Source: Psettodes erumei (Eukaryota; Chordata; Actinopteri; Pleuronectiformes; Psettodidae). From it: a stretch of 64,000 nt of DNA. The DNA lies in the NCBI GenBank assembly GCA_016785225.1, contig JAFBJZ010000229.1, positions 96,001 through 160,000 on the forward strand. The letters are read 5' to 3'. Positions 37,090 to 48,592 of this stretch are shown in pieces. The position numbers and the translations under genes are program-made. The notes under the pieces are model-generated. The model did no database searches, had not been told where the DNA came from, and saw only the letters and a program-made list of their open reading frames with translations. Numbering within the stretch: the stretch's first letter is position 1; every line of letters starts with the position of its first letter.

Positions 37090-37780
37090 GTGTAAATTAA
37101 AATATCGTCTCCCACTCACTCTGGTTCTTCCTGGCTCCTCCGGTGGATGAAGGTGCCTCCTCCTCCTCCTCCTCCTCCTCCTCCTCTCTCCCAGCCCGGG
37201 GTGTCTCTGAGGCCGCTCTCGCCTCGCAGCTCGTCCCCTCGGTCCGGTTCGTCTCTCCCGCGCGTCGGTTTCCGGCCCTCGCGCGCGCTTTGGGATCCTT
37301 TACTTCCTCTTCCAGGGCCCGGCCGAGAGCCGCCGGCCGGGTTCCGTTCCGTCCCGCTGCGTGGAGGAGGTGCGAGTCCGGGTCGTGCGCCGCGCGCCCG
37401 CCGCCGGGCAAACTCCGCGGGTCCCCGGCGAGCGCGTGTGCGTCAAAGCGGCGACGAGAGGCGCCGTAAACCGCCGCGCCGCACAAAAAGCAGTCCTCAC
37501 CGCCGCAGGACGTCGCGTCCGACGGCGGCGGCGGCAAGCCCCGGTACGCGTGATAAACCGCCTCCCCCGGCCAGCTGAAGCCGGGCGGAGAGGTGATGGG
37601 GCGGCTCGTCTGGTACACGGCCCATTTGCCCGCAGGAGGAGGAGGAGGAGGAGGAGGATGCTGCGGCTCACGGTAGCCTCGGTAGCCCGGCGGGGCGGCG
37701 CTGAGGTGCAGCAGAGCGGGGCCGCCCTCCGTTAAAAACGGCGAAGCGTCGGCGCCATAAGCGCAGCTTGGTAAATACAT
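35589..37780 (-). CDS. hoxd11b: Homeobox protein Hox-D11b, homeobox split by an extra intron
   Basis: Posterior Hox transcription factor, paralog group 11. Exon 1 is 37780-37120: ATG, MYLPSCAYGADASPFL (the Hox11 start), a Pro run and a Glu run. Exon 2 is 36365-36227: RRKKRCPYSRQQISALERAF, LFNVYINKDGRQRLSRLLLL, SD. Exon 3 is 35670-35589: R, QVKIWFQNRRMKEKKLRLR, CGAQLQP, TGA. All phases fit and give 293 residues with no stop. Canonical Hox genes have an uninterrupted homeobox; here a 556-bp intron (donor GTGCGT, acceptor TTAAAG) cuts codon 43 of the homeodomain. Many helix 1-2 residues differ from other Hox11 proteins, although L16, F20, W48, F49, N51 and R53 are kept. The usual C-terminal extension after KEKKL is replaced by a short unrelated tail. 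The exon 2 acceptor follows a (TTTG)n repeat. Confidence 0.85.
37001..37085. repeat. (CA)n array in hoxd11b intron 1
   Basis: An uninterrupted CA array of about 84 bp that ends 34 bp from the exon 1 donor of hoxd11b (37119). Confidence 0.9.
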
Positions 37781-38063
37781 GGATGATTAAAAATACTGTA
37801 AATCTCAACGGGGCCCCCAGTGAGACCCAGGAATAATTTATTTAGCCCCAAATCCTGCAGTAAAACTTAGCTGCGCGTCATGACACGAGCAGCGAGAGTT
37901 ACAAACAGGATATGAATAAAAAGCTCCACATGTTTTTATCACCCCCCAGGCCCGGAGAGAAGTGAGGGGAGCGGGGTTTGACCTTGTGGCTGCACACTGA
38001 GCACAATTATCATAAAGGAAGGGCTGCATGTTTCTCTAGTCAGGACATGCAGAATCAAAGTGT

Positions 38064-38155
<92 letters not shown>

Positions 38156-38237
38156 CTAGATCTCCAGTAGATCAGGAGAATTGTAAGAATCTGATTTGCA
38201 AGCACAAAGAAAAACAATGCTCTTTCACGTAGATTGA

Positions 38238-38293
<56 letters not shown>

Positions 38294-39196
38294 TCCTCTT
38301 TGCACCTGACGTCCCCAAAGCCAGTCTCTTCCCCATGAAAGACGAGTGTGAGAAAAGGCCGAACCTCAAAGCCCACCTCTGTACGATCAGAACCGGACTC
38401 GGAACCTCTTTGGACTCGTCCGGTTCCGTGTGTCCGGGCCGGGTCCGGTTGAGCTTCCTCTTGTCGTTCCTGTTGAAACGATCAGTCTGGAGGATCAAAT
38501 AACAACATTATGATCGATTTATCGTCACATTTTACATTTGATAATAATATTTTTTACCGTTATGATTTTCTTTGATCGTCCTCTCGTGCCTCTGACGAAC
38601 AGAAACGTTTCTGTATCACATCATTAACCGTCTGACGTGACACGTGGTCACGTGGCCCGCCGGCGTCACCGCTCCCGAACCCAGCTGAGGTTCCGACATG
38701 AGGGGATTTCTCCATTTCCCGCCTAATAAATATCCCGCGTGTGTGTGAAATCAGGGGACGTTTCCCGTTTCGCGCCGTCACGCGTCACGAGGGCGCTTCG
38801 CAGAAACGCGTCACGACCCATGAATGAGCCGCGCTGTTGTGTGTGGACCATTTAATCCCGATCAGCTGCCGATCGAATAAATCAAACCGGCGGCCGCGCG
38901 CTCAGGGGCCTCGCGCACGGGTCGATTGAGGTCTCGTATGACGAGCGTCACACGGAACTCCAGCTTGACCCCAAACCTGAGCACGTGAGCAAAATCAGAA
39001 TAACGTATATTAACTATAACATATACGTCATCATATTTCATCACAGGCCGTAAATGTGTTGCAGTGGCGTGAAGTGGCTTTTGATGTGTGTTACAGGGCG
39101 ACGCACCTCAAACTGATGGCATGTACAGTATCCCCACACACACACACACACACACACACTCTCTCTCTCTCTCTCTCTCACACACAGACACACACA

Positions 39197-39260
<64 letters not shown>

Positions 39261-39871
39261 GAACAGGAGATGTCTTACATATAGAGAGAGATATAATAAA
39301 AGTATGAAGGAGTTGCATTTAGCTTCCTCTTTAGCACGGTGAGGTCCAAACAGCGTCAGATGCTGACGTTGCACTTGTTACCTCACATGTGCGCCATCTC
39401 CACCGGATGTTCCAGGTGTGGGCCTCACCTGCGCACATGGCGTCTCCCGAGTTGGACAGACGCTTCTCTGACCAACAGCCGCTGGATACGGCGGATTTTT
39501 TTTTTTTTTTTTTTTTTTTAAAGAAAGCCTAAAAAAATGTTGGCCCATCGTTGGCGGAACTGAGATGAAAGATGGCGGCGCTCCGCAGCGGTCACGTGTC
39601 ATAAATCCAGGCGATGGCCTGTGGCAGCAGACAAGGAGTGGACGTCTCTGTGTAACTTTTAAAAAACGTTCAGCACCAAAACAAACCACATGAAGCCAGG
39701 ACGTCACATGTCCCGGGCAGATGGATGTCACACACACACACACACACACACACACGGTGTACAGGCCTGCAGTGTAAACACCTCAGTGATGTTTGGGGAT
39801 TTTCCCATTTATTGCATGATAAATATTTATGTGTAACCGGGCTATTTAAACCGGAACAGTGCGCTGTCCTC

Positions 39872-39943
<72 letters not shown>

Positions 39944-40918
39944 ATCCGCATCATAGGCCGCATGCACCACACGTGACCGCCTCCATTAAACCGCTGTTCA
40001 GCATCAGGAGGCAGCATGTTTAAGTATGTTTAGAAAGTTTCGTGATTGTGTTTGTTAATTTGTTTAGATGTTTACGTCTCTCCAGCACCGGTAGATTGGA
40101 CCAAACACGCTGCTCCACGCGGCCTCGTCCCGCCGGAAACGTCCAAACCAAAAACCGGATCGTCGTCGTTCATCTAAATTAAACATCATCAAAAAATATA
40201 AAATAATCTGTCACAGGCTTGAATATTTTAAGAATAATAATTCAGGCCCATTTTGAATGTTTCCCCGTGAGGCCTGAGGGGAAATGTTGTTGTTATTGTT
40301 TTTGTTCTCACACTGACCAGATTAAAATACTTTATAATATGCAAATAATTAGAATTTTATGAATAGTAAAAAAAGATTCATCTATTATTTAATCCGGTGT
40401 TATCTAATCGTAATTTCGGATGCATTCAAATGATGGGTGCAACAGCTGTGGTCGTTTGTGAGACGGCGACGTCAGCAAGTTATAATCTGAAACACCGTCA
40501 GGAAATACAGGGAGGATTTCTATAAGTGGAAGAAAGCGATAAACCTACAGACACGGTTTGGTGCTGAGAGGAGACGGAACCAGACGAGATGGAAATGACT
40601 GCAGATGATCACGTGACAGAGTGTTTGAATAAATAACCCGAGAGACGGAGACTCACCGTGTTCGGTGGATGGATCCACGTGGACGTGACGCAGGTGTGTC
40701 GTTGTCTGACAGACAGTGTGAGGATCACGTGAGCTGCTAATCGGCCGATAATGTATGTATGACGGAGGCTCCTTAAATCTAAATCAAACATTAAAACATA
40801 TTTCATCTCTGCTTCCATGTACGCGTCAGAAGAAAATTCAGTTTTACTCTATTTTATTTTATTCTGTCGGATATATGATGTGATTACTGTTTGGTGCATC
40901 CGTTTGTTCTACGACACA

Positions 40919-41008
<90 letters not shown>

Positions 41009-41147
41009 AGGCCTACTTTGTGTAAGTTGGTTGCAGGAGAGTTTGAAAAGTCCCTGCTGTTCATTTTTGTTTAATTTATCACAGGTTAATGAATCGGAAA
41101 TAACATCAGCATCAGGATTAGTCATCGATACGGGCGTGTGTGTGTGT

Positions 41148-41178
<31 letters not shown>

Positions 41179-41345
41179 GGGGGGGGGTGGATTTTATTAG
41201 GCCTATAACTCTTCCCTCTCCAGAGGAAGCTGTAAGCATTAAAGCCAGATCTCTGCAGCCTAATCTCTGCACAGCTCCGATGGGAACACCCAGAAAACGC
41301 TGTTGAATATTAGAGTGAGGCCGCAGCGTGATGACAGTGAAAACA

Positions 41346-41383
<38 letters not shown>

Positions 41384-41800
41384 GAGGAGCTCAGCTGGTC
41401 GGATTTATGAGATATATATTCCCGAGATTTTATTTTATCTTACTCACTCATGTTTTTAAGAGAATAAATCTCACTGGAAGAAGGTTGTCATCGTTACATC
41501 TTAATATTTATCAGTAATAATCCGATCCTCCGTCAGACTGAATGCAGCGTTAATAATAAAATGGTGAAATTGCGCCATCTAGTGTCCAAACATATTAAAA
41601 CCCGTGTTTAATTTGGGCCGGACTTCTTCATATCTCTGTATTCCTTGTGATGGCTGACGTCATTTAACCGTTTGATTTTATTATTGAATGTTTGACTCAT
41701 TCGTAAATTATGTCGTCATTTGATTCATTAATCGATTAATCGTCAAAGTCATTAATTCTTTCAAGGGCTCGACCTCCTATCGTCGAAGATATCGACGTAC
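37781..41800. other. hoxd11b-lnpk spacer; hoxd12b, hoxd13b and evx2b absent
   Basis: No homeobox-coding sequence on either strand. Microsatellites are heavy: (CA)n 38065-38153 facing (GT)n 38240-38292, compound (CA)(CT) at 39132-39255, (CA)n 39731-39754, (GT)n 39874-39942, (GT)n 40921-41007, (GT)n 41137-41160 followed by a G-run at 41162-41187, and (GT)n 41348-41381. A CG-rich, repeat-poor segment at 38,630-38,980 might be regulatory. Otherwise nothing is assignable. Confidence 0.55.
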
Positions 41801-42491
41801 ACCGTAAGAAGACTACAGCGCTAAGGATTCTGGGAAAGGCGCGCTGACGTCATCGGCGCGTTACGTCCCCGCACGTCTGTGAGGGCGGGGAACATGTCAG
41901 TTGAAGCGGCGGGGCTCGACTCTGCGCTGACGGAACCGAACCTGCGGCTGAAGTGAAACGTCCAACCACCCGCAAGGTGTGCGTGACGTGTGCGTGACGT
42001 GCGCGTGACGTGCGTGTGTGTGTGTAATTAACCTGAATATTGATTTTAAAAACGGCCTAATGACGATAACGGCAGCGCGTCAGCCGCCTGACGTCGGTCC
42101 TAGGTAGCGCGCTGTCATTGTTGTTGTTGCTGCTGCTAACTAGTTGTGAGTCTACACACGCGGAGGTTGTGTTTTTTCCACGTCATTCACGGAAGGAGGT
42201 AATCGAAAGGCGTAAACGCGTCCCTGCCGGCTGCGGTGACGGCTCTGTGACGTCACTTACAGCTAGCAGCGACGCTAAAAACAACGCGCGGTGTTCCCGG
42301 TGGAGCGGCTAACGTTAGCCTCACCGGCTGCTAACGTGAAGTAGCGTCACCGTTTGCTCTGCTCTGCGCCTGTTGTTGTTGTGTTATGTTGTTGTTTTTG
42401 TTCTTGCGGATCTACGGAGTCAAAGCGAGTCTCTTGTTAATATAAATAATAAGGAATAAAGTTTCGTCAGCGCCTCCAACAAAACGTGAAG
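41801..42491 (+). promoter_or_regulatory. lnpk CpG promoter and first non-coding exon
   Basis: CpG-dense region 5' of lnpk. Perfect CRE palindromes TGACGTCA lie at 41845-41852 and 42248-42255. Three TGACGTG copies sit at 41984, 41995 and 42006, exactly 11 bp apart. A GATTCTGGGAAAG word (ZNF143/SBS-like) lies near 41826, and GCTAACGTTAGCC near 42308. The 5' UTR exon probably ends at 42491 (GTGAAG then GTAGGA) and joins the coding exon at 42740 (GTCCCGCAG acceptor). The transcription start is unknown. Confidence 0.6.
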
Positions 42492-42783
42492 GTAGGATTT
42501 GCTGCATTAGCATTAGCTTAACGTGTACCCCATTAACTGAGCGTGGTTACGTAAGAGTGTATAAGTAACACACGTTCCCACTAAATCCACCACAACAACC
42601 ATTGTGTTGCAGTAATCATATAGGCGGCTTGCTGGACCCTGTGAGGGGTTGTGTACGTGTGTCGCCGCAGTGTTACACAGCGACACCAGTTGTGTAACTG
42701 TGAGGATGGTTGTTCAAACGGAGGTTTGCTGTCCCGCAGAGAGACGACGGGACGCGAGGAGGAGACCGCCGCCGTACGCCGAC

Positions 42784-42906
42784 ATGGGGGCTCTGATGTC
42801 CCGGTGGAAGGTGAGTGGACGACGAGCAGGACCGAGGCACGGAAAACAGAGATTAATACTGCAAATTATAATCTGAAGTGCTTGGAAATTGTGAGTAAAT
42901 AAAACG

Positions 42907-42942
<36 letters not shown>

Positions 42943-45900
42943 GAGCCATGGACACACTGAACCCTGTGAGCTGCATGAAATTCATACGCTATTTTTAGAC
43001 ATGCTACAGACGTCAAAGGAAAGAGAGAGACAACAGGAGTGATTCAGCAGGAGAAACCTAATCCCAGATTGAATGTGTGCAAGAACAGTCATTCATTTGT
43101 AGGAAACATGTAGGTTCAGATGTAGAGAGACGTGATGTTCGGATATACTTCAGTGAATCGGTCCTGTTGATGAGATGCCAATCAATCAGTTCCTAATCTG
43201 CCGTCGTCTGATCTTTGTCCTCAATCCAGGCCAAGCCGACCACAGTGGAGCAGCTGGAGAACCTGGACAAGGTACGGATTAAATCTGGCGTCTTCACCTT
43301 CAGTTTGCCAGATAACCAATCAGCTATTGACGTTGGGATCAGCCTGGAAACTCCCAGTTAGAAAACCCCAAACTAAACATCCGCTTATCTCAGATTCTTT
43401 GCTCTAAATAACCTTTGACCTCCACGTTCCCCTTGTAGGACATTAAAGGTCTGGAGGAGTTTCGAGCCAAAAACCAACGTCTGCAAAAGGTAAAGTCGGC
43501 AAATCGCCGCCGCCGCTCATCAAACGCTGGTTTTCTTCCTCCTCGTGAGCGCGTCTGTTGGTGTCCGCCTGCAGCTGTGGGTCGGCCGGCTGCTCCTCTA
43601 CTCGTCCGTCCTCTACCTGCTCACCTGTCTGATCGTCTACTGCCTCTACCTGCCCGAACAATGGCTGCACAGACTGGCCATGGCCCTGCCGTTCTTCATC
43701 TACCCCGTGCTGTGAGTGTCCGCGCCGCCTGACGACGACGACACGCGTTCGCCGTTTTCCGTGAGTTTTGAAACGCTTTTTCTTTCTCCCCCGCCAGGGT
43801 GTGGTTCATCAGGAAGTTGCTGATTTTCCTGTTTTCCAAACGCACCGAGAGGAACAGTAAGTTGTGCCGCACGACACTTCATGTGCGTCATGATGCGTTT
43901 CAGTGACTCGAGTTGTTCGCTTCTGCTCTTAGACGACAAACTGGAAGATTTAAAGGCTGCCAAGAAAAAGATCGTGAGTCCTGACTTCTTTTTGTGCGTT
44001 GTTGCTTCATGTGTTGACGACTCAGCACGACTGAGACTAACGTTCCCTGGTTTGTGTTTCCAGCTGGAGGAAGTGATGGAAACGGAGACGTATAAAAATG
44101 CCAAACTCATCCTGGAGCGCTTTGACCCGGACGCGAAGAAGAAAGCTGTGAGCGCCGCCGCCGTCTTCTTCTTCTCTGTTTTGTTTATGTCGTTGTGTTG
44201 CTTTGTTTCGTCTGACTCGTGTCCGGTTTGTGTTTGCTGTCGCGCCGCAGGAGCTGGAGTCGACTCCGGTGCGTCCTCAGGTGACTCCCAGGCCGGGACA
44301 AGGTGCGTCACAACCCAGCGGAGACGTTAAGCTTTGTCGGGCGGCGTCGGCCCGGCGCTGCAGAAAGTGTCATGAGTTCCTCCTCTCTGTGCAGAGATCC
44401 GACAAAGAGGGGTGGCGATGAGACCCGTGCCCGTGGGCACCCCGGTCGCCATGGCGATGACCCCCCCGCCTGGAGCGCAGACCCCGATGGGACCGGGGGC
44501 CACGCCCGTGGGTAAGAGGGGAACCGGCATGACGGCGTGTTGGCGGTTTTTGCGGGGGCGAGGCGTCTGACGGAACCGTTCCCCCCCCTCTCAGCTCCAG
44601 GAGGACCGCCGGAGAGATCCGCTCTGTCTGCCCCCGTCCTGCAGGGGGCGGCACCCAGGACCCCCTGCTCCCCCATCCCGGGTGTAGGTGAGTCAGGTGG
44701 AGATCGGGGATGGAGGAACGTAAACGACGTGAGAAATCATCATGTTGTTGTTTTTCTCCTGCGTGTTGGACCAGGCATGCACCCTCCAGGTCCGCCATTA
44801 GCAAGACCCATTCTGCCCAAAGACAGGGGGGCCATGGATCGGGTCATCGAGTACCTGGTGGGGGACGGGCCGCAGAACAGGTGAGGACGGACACCTGTCG
44901 TGTTAGTCGTGTGTGTCCACCAGGGGGCGGCGTTGTCCCACCAGGCCCGCCCTCTCCAACCTTCCTCCTCCTCCTCCTCCACAGATACGCGCTCGTCTGC
45001 CAGCAGTGTTTCTCTCACAACGGCATGGCCCTGAAGGAGGAGTTTGAATACCTGGGTAAGACACGGGGGAACGCACGCGAAGGGGGCGGAGCTTGTTTCA
45101 CGCAGGTTTTCACGACGGAAACTCTCGTCTGTTTTCCAGCGTTTCGCTGCGCGTACTGCTTCTTCCTGAACCCGGCCCGGAAGACGCGTCCCCAGGCGCC
45201 CAGGCTGCCGGAGTTCAGCTACGAGAGGAGGCTGCGGGCGGAGTCCCGCTCCCCGGGGCCCACGCCGCGCTCCGGGACGGACACGGAGGAGAGCGCGCCT
45301 CCTTCCGGAGGTACGGGGACAAAAAAAACGCACGCTCGTACTCACGCCGTTTTGTCGCTAACCCCCCCCCCGCCTCAGTCTGATAGCACGTTAGCACCGC
45401 CGCGACCTTTCCGGCGCCCGCCGGCTCAATAACGGTGTGATCTCGCCTCTAGCCAAGGCTCCGGCTCCGTGGAATTTGGTCCACAGTTTCTCCAGCGTCC
45501 AGGTCCGGCAGAGTCCGCAGAACCCTGGGACCCGACCTCCGCAGAGCCCAGGTTCCTCAGCCCCACCCGCTCTGTGCACCGTCCGATCTGGCTGAACCTG
45601 AGAATCGGATGCGTTTGATCACCGCTGTAATCCATAACGTTATCGATAACCCCCGCAGAGCGCTGCGGCTGATCCGCTCCCACTAATCCAACTAAAGCGA
45701 CGGCAGGTTACGTGGACGTCTGCACCAGACTTGGGTCAAATACTGTTCACGAGAACATTTTATACAATTTATTTAGAGAAGAATCAGAGCACGACCCGGT
45801 GTCTGATCAGAAAACTTGTTTGTCCCACATCTGGTCTCCACAGCGTGCACAAAATACTGAGACCCAGTTCAATTTATAAATTATGTCCACGCGTTCTTTT

Positions 45901-46079
45901 TTTAATCTCCTAATCTGTGTTAAAGCAAAAAAAAAGGCCAGTGAAACATGAACGTCTCGTATTCTGTGCACAGAGTGTCATTTAGCGTCCCGTCACTGAA
46001 CCCCCCCAAATCACGGTGCAATCAGACGTGACTTCAGATCCACAGTGAATCAGATTAATCATTGTGATTATGTCCCTAA

Positions 46080-46125
<46 letters not shown>

Positions 46126-46482
46126 TCCATGGGAGGAGGGACAGCGCAGGGGAAGTGACCCGGCGTCCGCCTGCTGCTTTGATCGATCGCTGATTTCTCA
46201 CTCACAACAACCGATCGCTTTTTTTTTTTTTTTTTTTTTTTCCCGATCGCAAATTACTCCCGTCGTGGCAGATTGCTCCTCCCGGTCGCGTGAACGTCTC
46301 CCTCGCGTGTCCTCTCTCCCGCAGACGAGAAGGAGACGGGCGAGGACGAAGGCGCCGCCGAACGAGCCGGGAGCGAGAGCCAATCGGAGGAGCGGCCTCG
46401 TCGGGAGGAGGAGGAGGAAGAGGAAGAGGAAGAGGAGCGGAGCGGCGGCGCCCCCCGCGAGGCGGCGTCTCAGCCGTCGTAG
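42784..46482 (+). CDS. lnpk: Lunapark, ER three-way-junction protein
   Basis: Lunapark is an ER membrane protein that stabilises three-way tubule junctions. Fourteen coding exons: 42784-42810, 43230-43271, 43439-43489, 43575-43711, 43798-43856, 43933-43973, 44064-44147, 44251-44302, 44395-44511, 44595-44687, 44775-44880, 44985-45055, 45140-45310 and 46325-46482 (TAG). Phases all fit and give 402 residues. MGALMSRWK has the N-terminal Gly for myristoylation. Two hydrophobic segments follow (WVGRLLLYSSVLYLLTCLIV and LAMALPFFIYPVLVWFIRK). Then come a coiled-coil (LEDLKAAKKKI, LEEVMETETYKNAKLI-type) region, a Pro-rich linker, HPPGPPLARPILP, and the C4 zinc finger YALVCQQC...FRCAYCFFLNPARK. The last exon is a Glu-rich tail. 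lnpk flanks the posterior end of HoxD and is transcribed away from it, as here. The fish HoxDb-linked copy is usually called lnpb/lnpkb. Confidence 0.96.
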
Positions 46483-48592
46483 CTGCAGGAGGACGGCGGG
46501 GACGTCCGTCCAAATCAAAGGCGGCACGTTAAAGCAACATCAGTGGACGGGGACGTCTGTCCTCCGGTTTTCACCTCACAGCTTAAATCTGATCTCACGC
46601 GCTCGGTGAATCCTGCGAGTTCGCCATAATCCATATTTAATCTGTCCAACCATGTTGCTTTAAGCGATGCCGCGTGATGGATGATTGTAGTTTTAATCCC
46701 GAAGGCCGTTTCTGCGTAGAGTAGCTGGCCGCTGCTGATACAGGTTTTCGTTTTATTAGGTTTTAACTTTAGATTATAATCTGCGTTTACAGTCGCGCTC
46801 ATACAGGTGTGCTGCGGGTTCTGCTGGAGTTTTAATCCGCGTTTCTTTGCTGAGACAGTTGGACTCGTTTAGTTTTGCAGAACAGTTTTTTTTTTTAAAG
46901 GCTTTACCTCGAGAGTCGCGTTAGTGTTGATGAGCTGCTCCAACGTCTCAGCTGCAGAACAAACAAACAAACAAACAAACAAAAACAAAAACAGATCCAC
47001 GTCTGGTTGTTGCCAATCACAGCTGTCAGTGGGATTATCATTTGCCAAATGCACTGTTGTTTTATCTCCTGACTTCATTTGCACTGATTTTTTTTCTCTT
47101 TGTATTTATTAGGCCGCGTCGTGTTTTAATCTGCGTTTTAATCTGTGGTTCGGGTTCTGTCGCCTCCTCCGAGGTGCAGCTGTTTTTCCATGTTGTGTTA
47201 CTCTCACATTAAATGCTCATAATGTAGTTTACAGTGACGTCTGTCAGAACCAGAACAAACAGCGAGCGTCTATGCAAACGCGTCGCGTCACCCCGGACCG
47301 GCCCCCGTGACGCGACGAACCTTTTGTCGAGGAGAGACGTGTTGTGCGACGCCGATCACCTGCACCGGCTGACGAGTGTTAAGCTGTGAGGGCGTCCAGT
47401 GTTTACGAGCCGATAATCCCGCTGAATATGAAGCTGTAATATTTAAGCAAACGGGATTCCTGCTCTGCTGCATTCATCGGGTACGTTTCTGCCGACGCAT
47501 GACACGTCTAATAAAGTTGTTTTTTTTTTTTAAACAACAAACTGCAGTCGCAACGTTGTGGTTCTTCCACGCCGTCCGACCTCTGACCTCTGACCTGTCG
47601 TCCAGAATAAGCGATAAAAACACGAGTCGGGGCGTCGGGATAAATCCCATAAGAGGAGACACAGAAATGATTAATGACTTTTATTTTTCACCCTATTCCA
47701 CATCTACACAACGACAAATACTAAAAAAACAACAAAAAACCCACAACAAATGATCAGTGCAACGTGACTTTACAGAACTTTATAATTAAACTGAACCGGG
47801 CGATCTCGTCCCACAGCTGCAAAATAAATCAAGTTGCCTTCAGCCGGTCGGCAGCAACGCCGCAGCGGTCACACAATCTTCCTCTCCGCTAAAACAAAAC
47901 CTCCCTTTGGCTTCGGCACAATTAAAGCTGCGCAAAAAAAAAAAAAAAAAAAAGAACACAATTCTCACCGGCTTTCATCCCCACGACCCCCGGAGACGAG
48001 AAACCAGCTGCTTCAGGCGCGTTTTCTCACTTTTACGAATATGTGAAGCGGTTTCTGAATCGGCACTTTTTTCTATCTCGAGTTTTTTTTTTTTCACAAC
48101 CATAAATATAAAGGAGACGTCCAGGAGTCAGCTGAGCGTCAGGCAAAACAAAACAATAAAACTTCCCGGCAGGAAACCGTCTCGCCTGCACTCAGAGACC
48201 AGCGCGGCCTCATTAACGCCAATTATCAATATTATGGCTTCTTCATGAGTCTTAAATTACACTCAGAGCCCGCCAGAGTGACGGCAGCAGTGAAACACTG
48301 TTGGGAAAACAACAACAACAACAACAAAATGATAGACAAGTTGTCAGTGACAAGTGTCAAGTATGACCCGTCTCCATCAACGGACTCGTGCCGTTACGAT
48401 GCCTGGATTTTGCCGTCTCCTCCGATTCAGGAAAAAACACACACATGTTTGTGTGTGTGTGTGTGTGTGACAGAGAGCAAACACAACCCTGAACCGGCCC
48501 GCTGACGGACAAAAAAAAAACCAACCCTTTCCCGGGACGTCCGTGTCTGACGAACGCACACGTGCTCCTTCGCGGGTCGGGGCCCGGGCCCG
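46483..48592. other. Convergent 3' UTRs of lnpk and chrna1
   Basis: Region between the lnpk stop codon (46482, + strand) and the chrna1 stop codon (48593, - strand). The best poly(A) candidates are AATAAA at 47510-47515 for lnpk and AATAAA on minus (TTTATT 47680-47685) for chrna1, about 165 bp apart and not overlapping. A (CAAA)n run is at 46962-46986. No other exon is recognisable. Confidence 0.5.

Noticed and set aside
37143..37735. Open frames on the + strand opposite hoxd11b exon 1
   Set aside because: Shadow frames of GC-rich coding sequence. The minus frame has the Hox11 start and joins the homeobox exons in phase.
45421..45600. Possible additional lnpk exon between 45310 and 46325
   Set aside because: Exons 45140-45310 and 46325-46482 already join in phase into the expected acidic tail. 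The intervening open stretch lacks a matching acceptor and donor pair.
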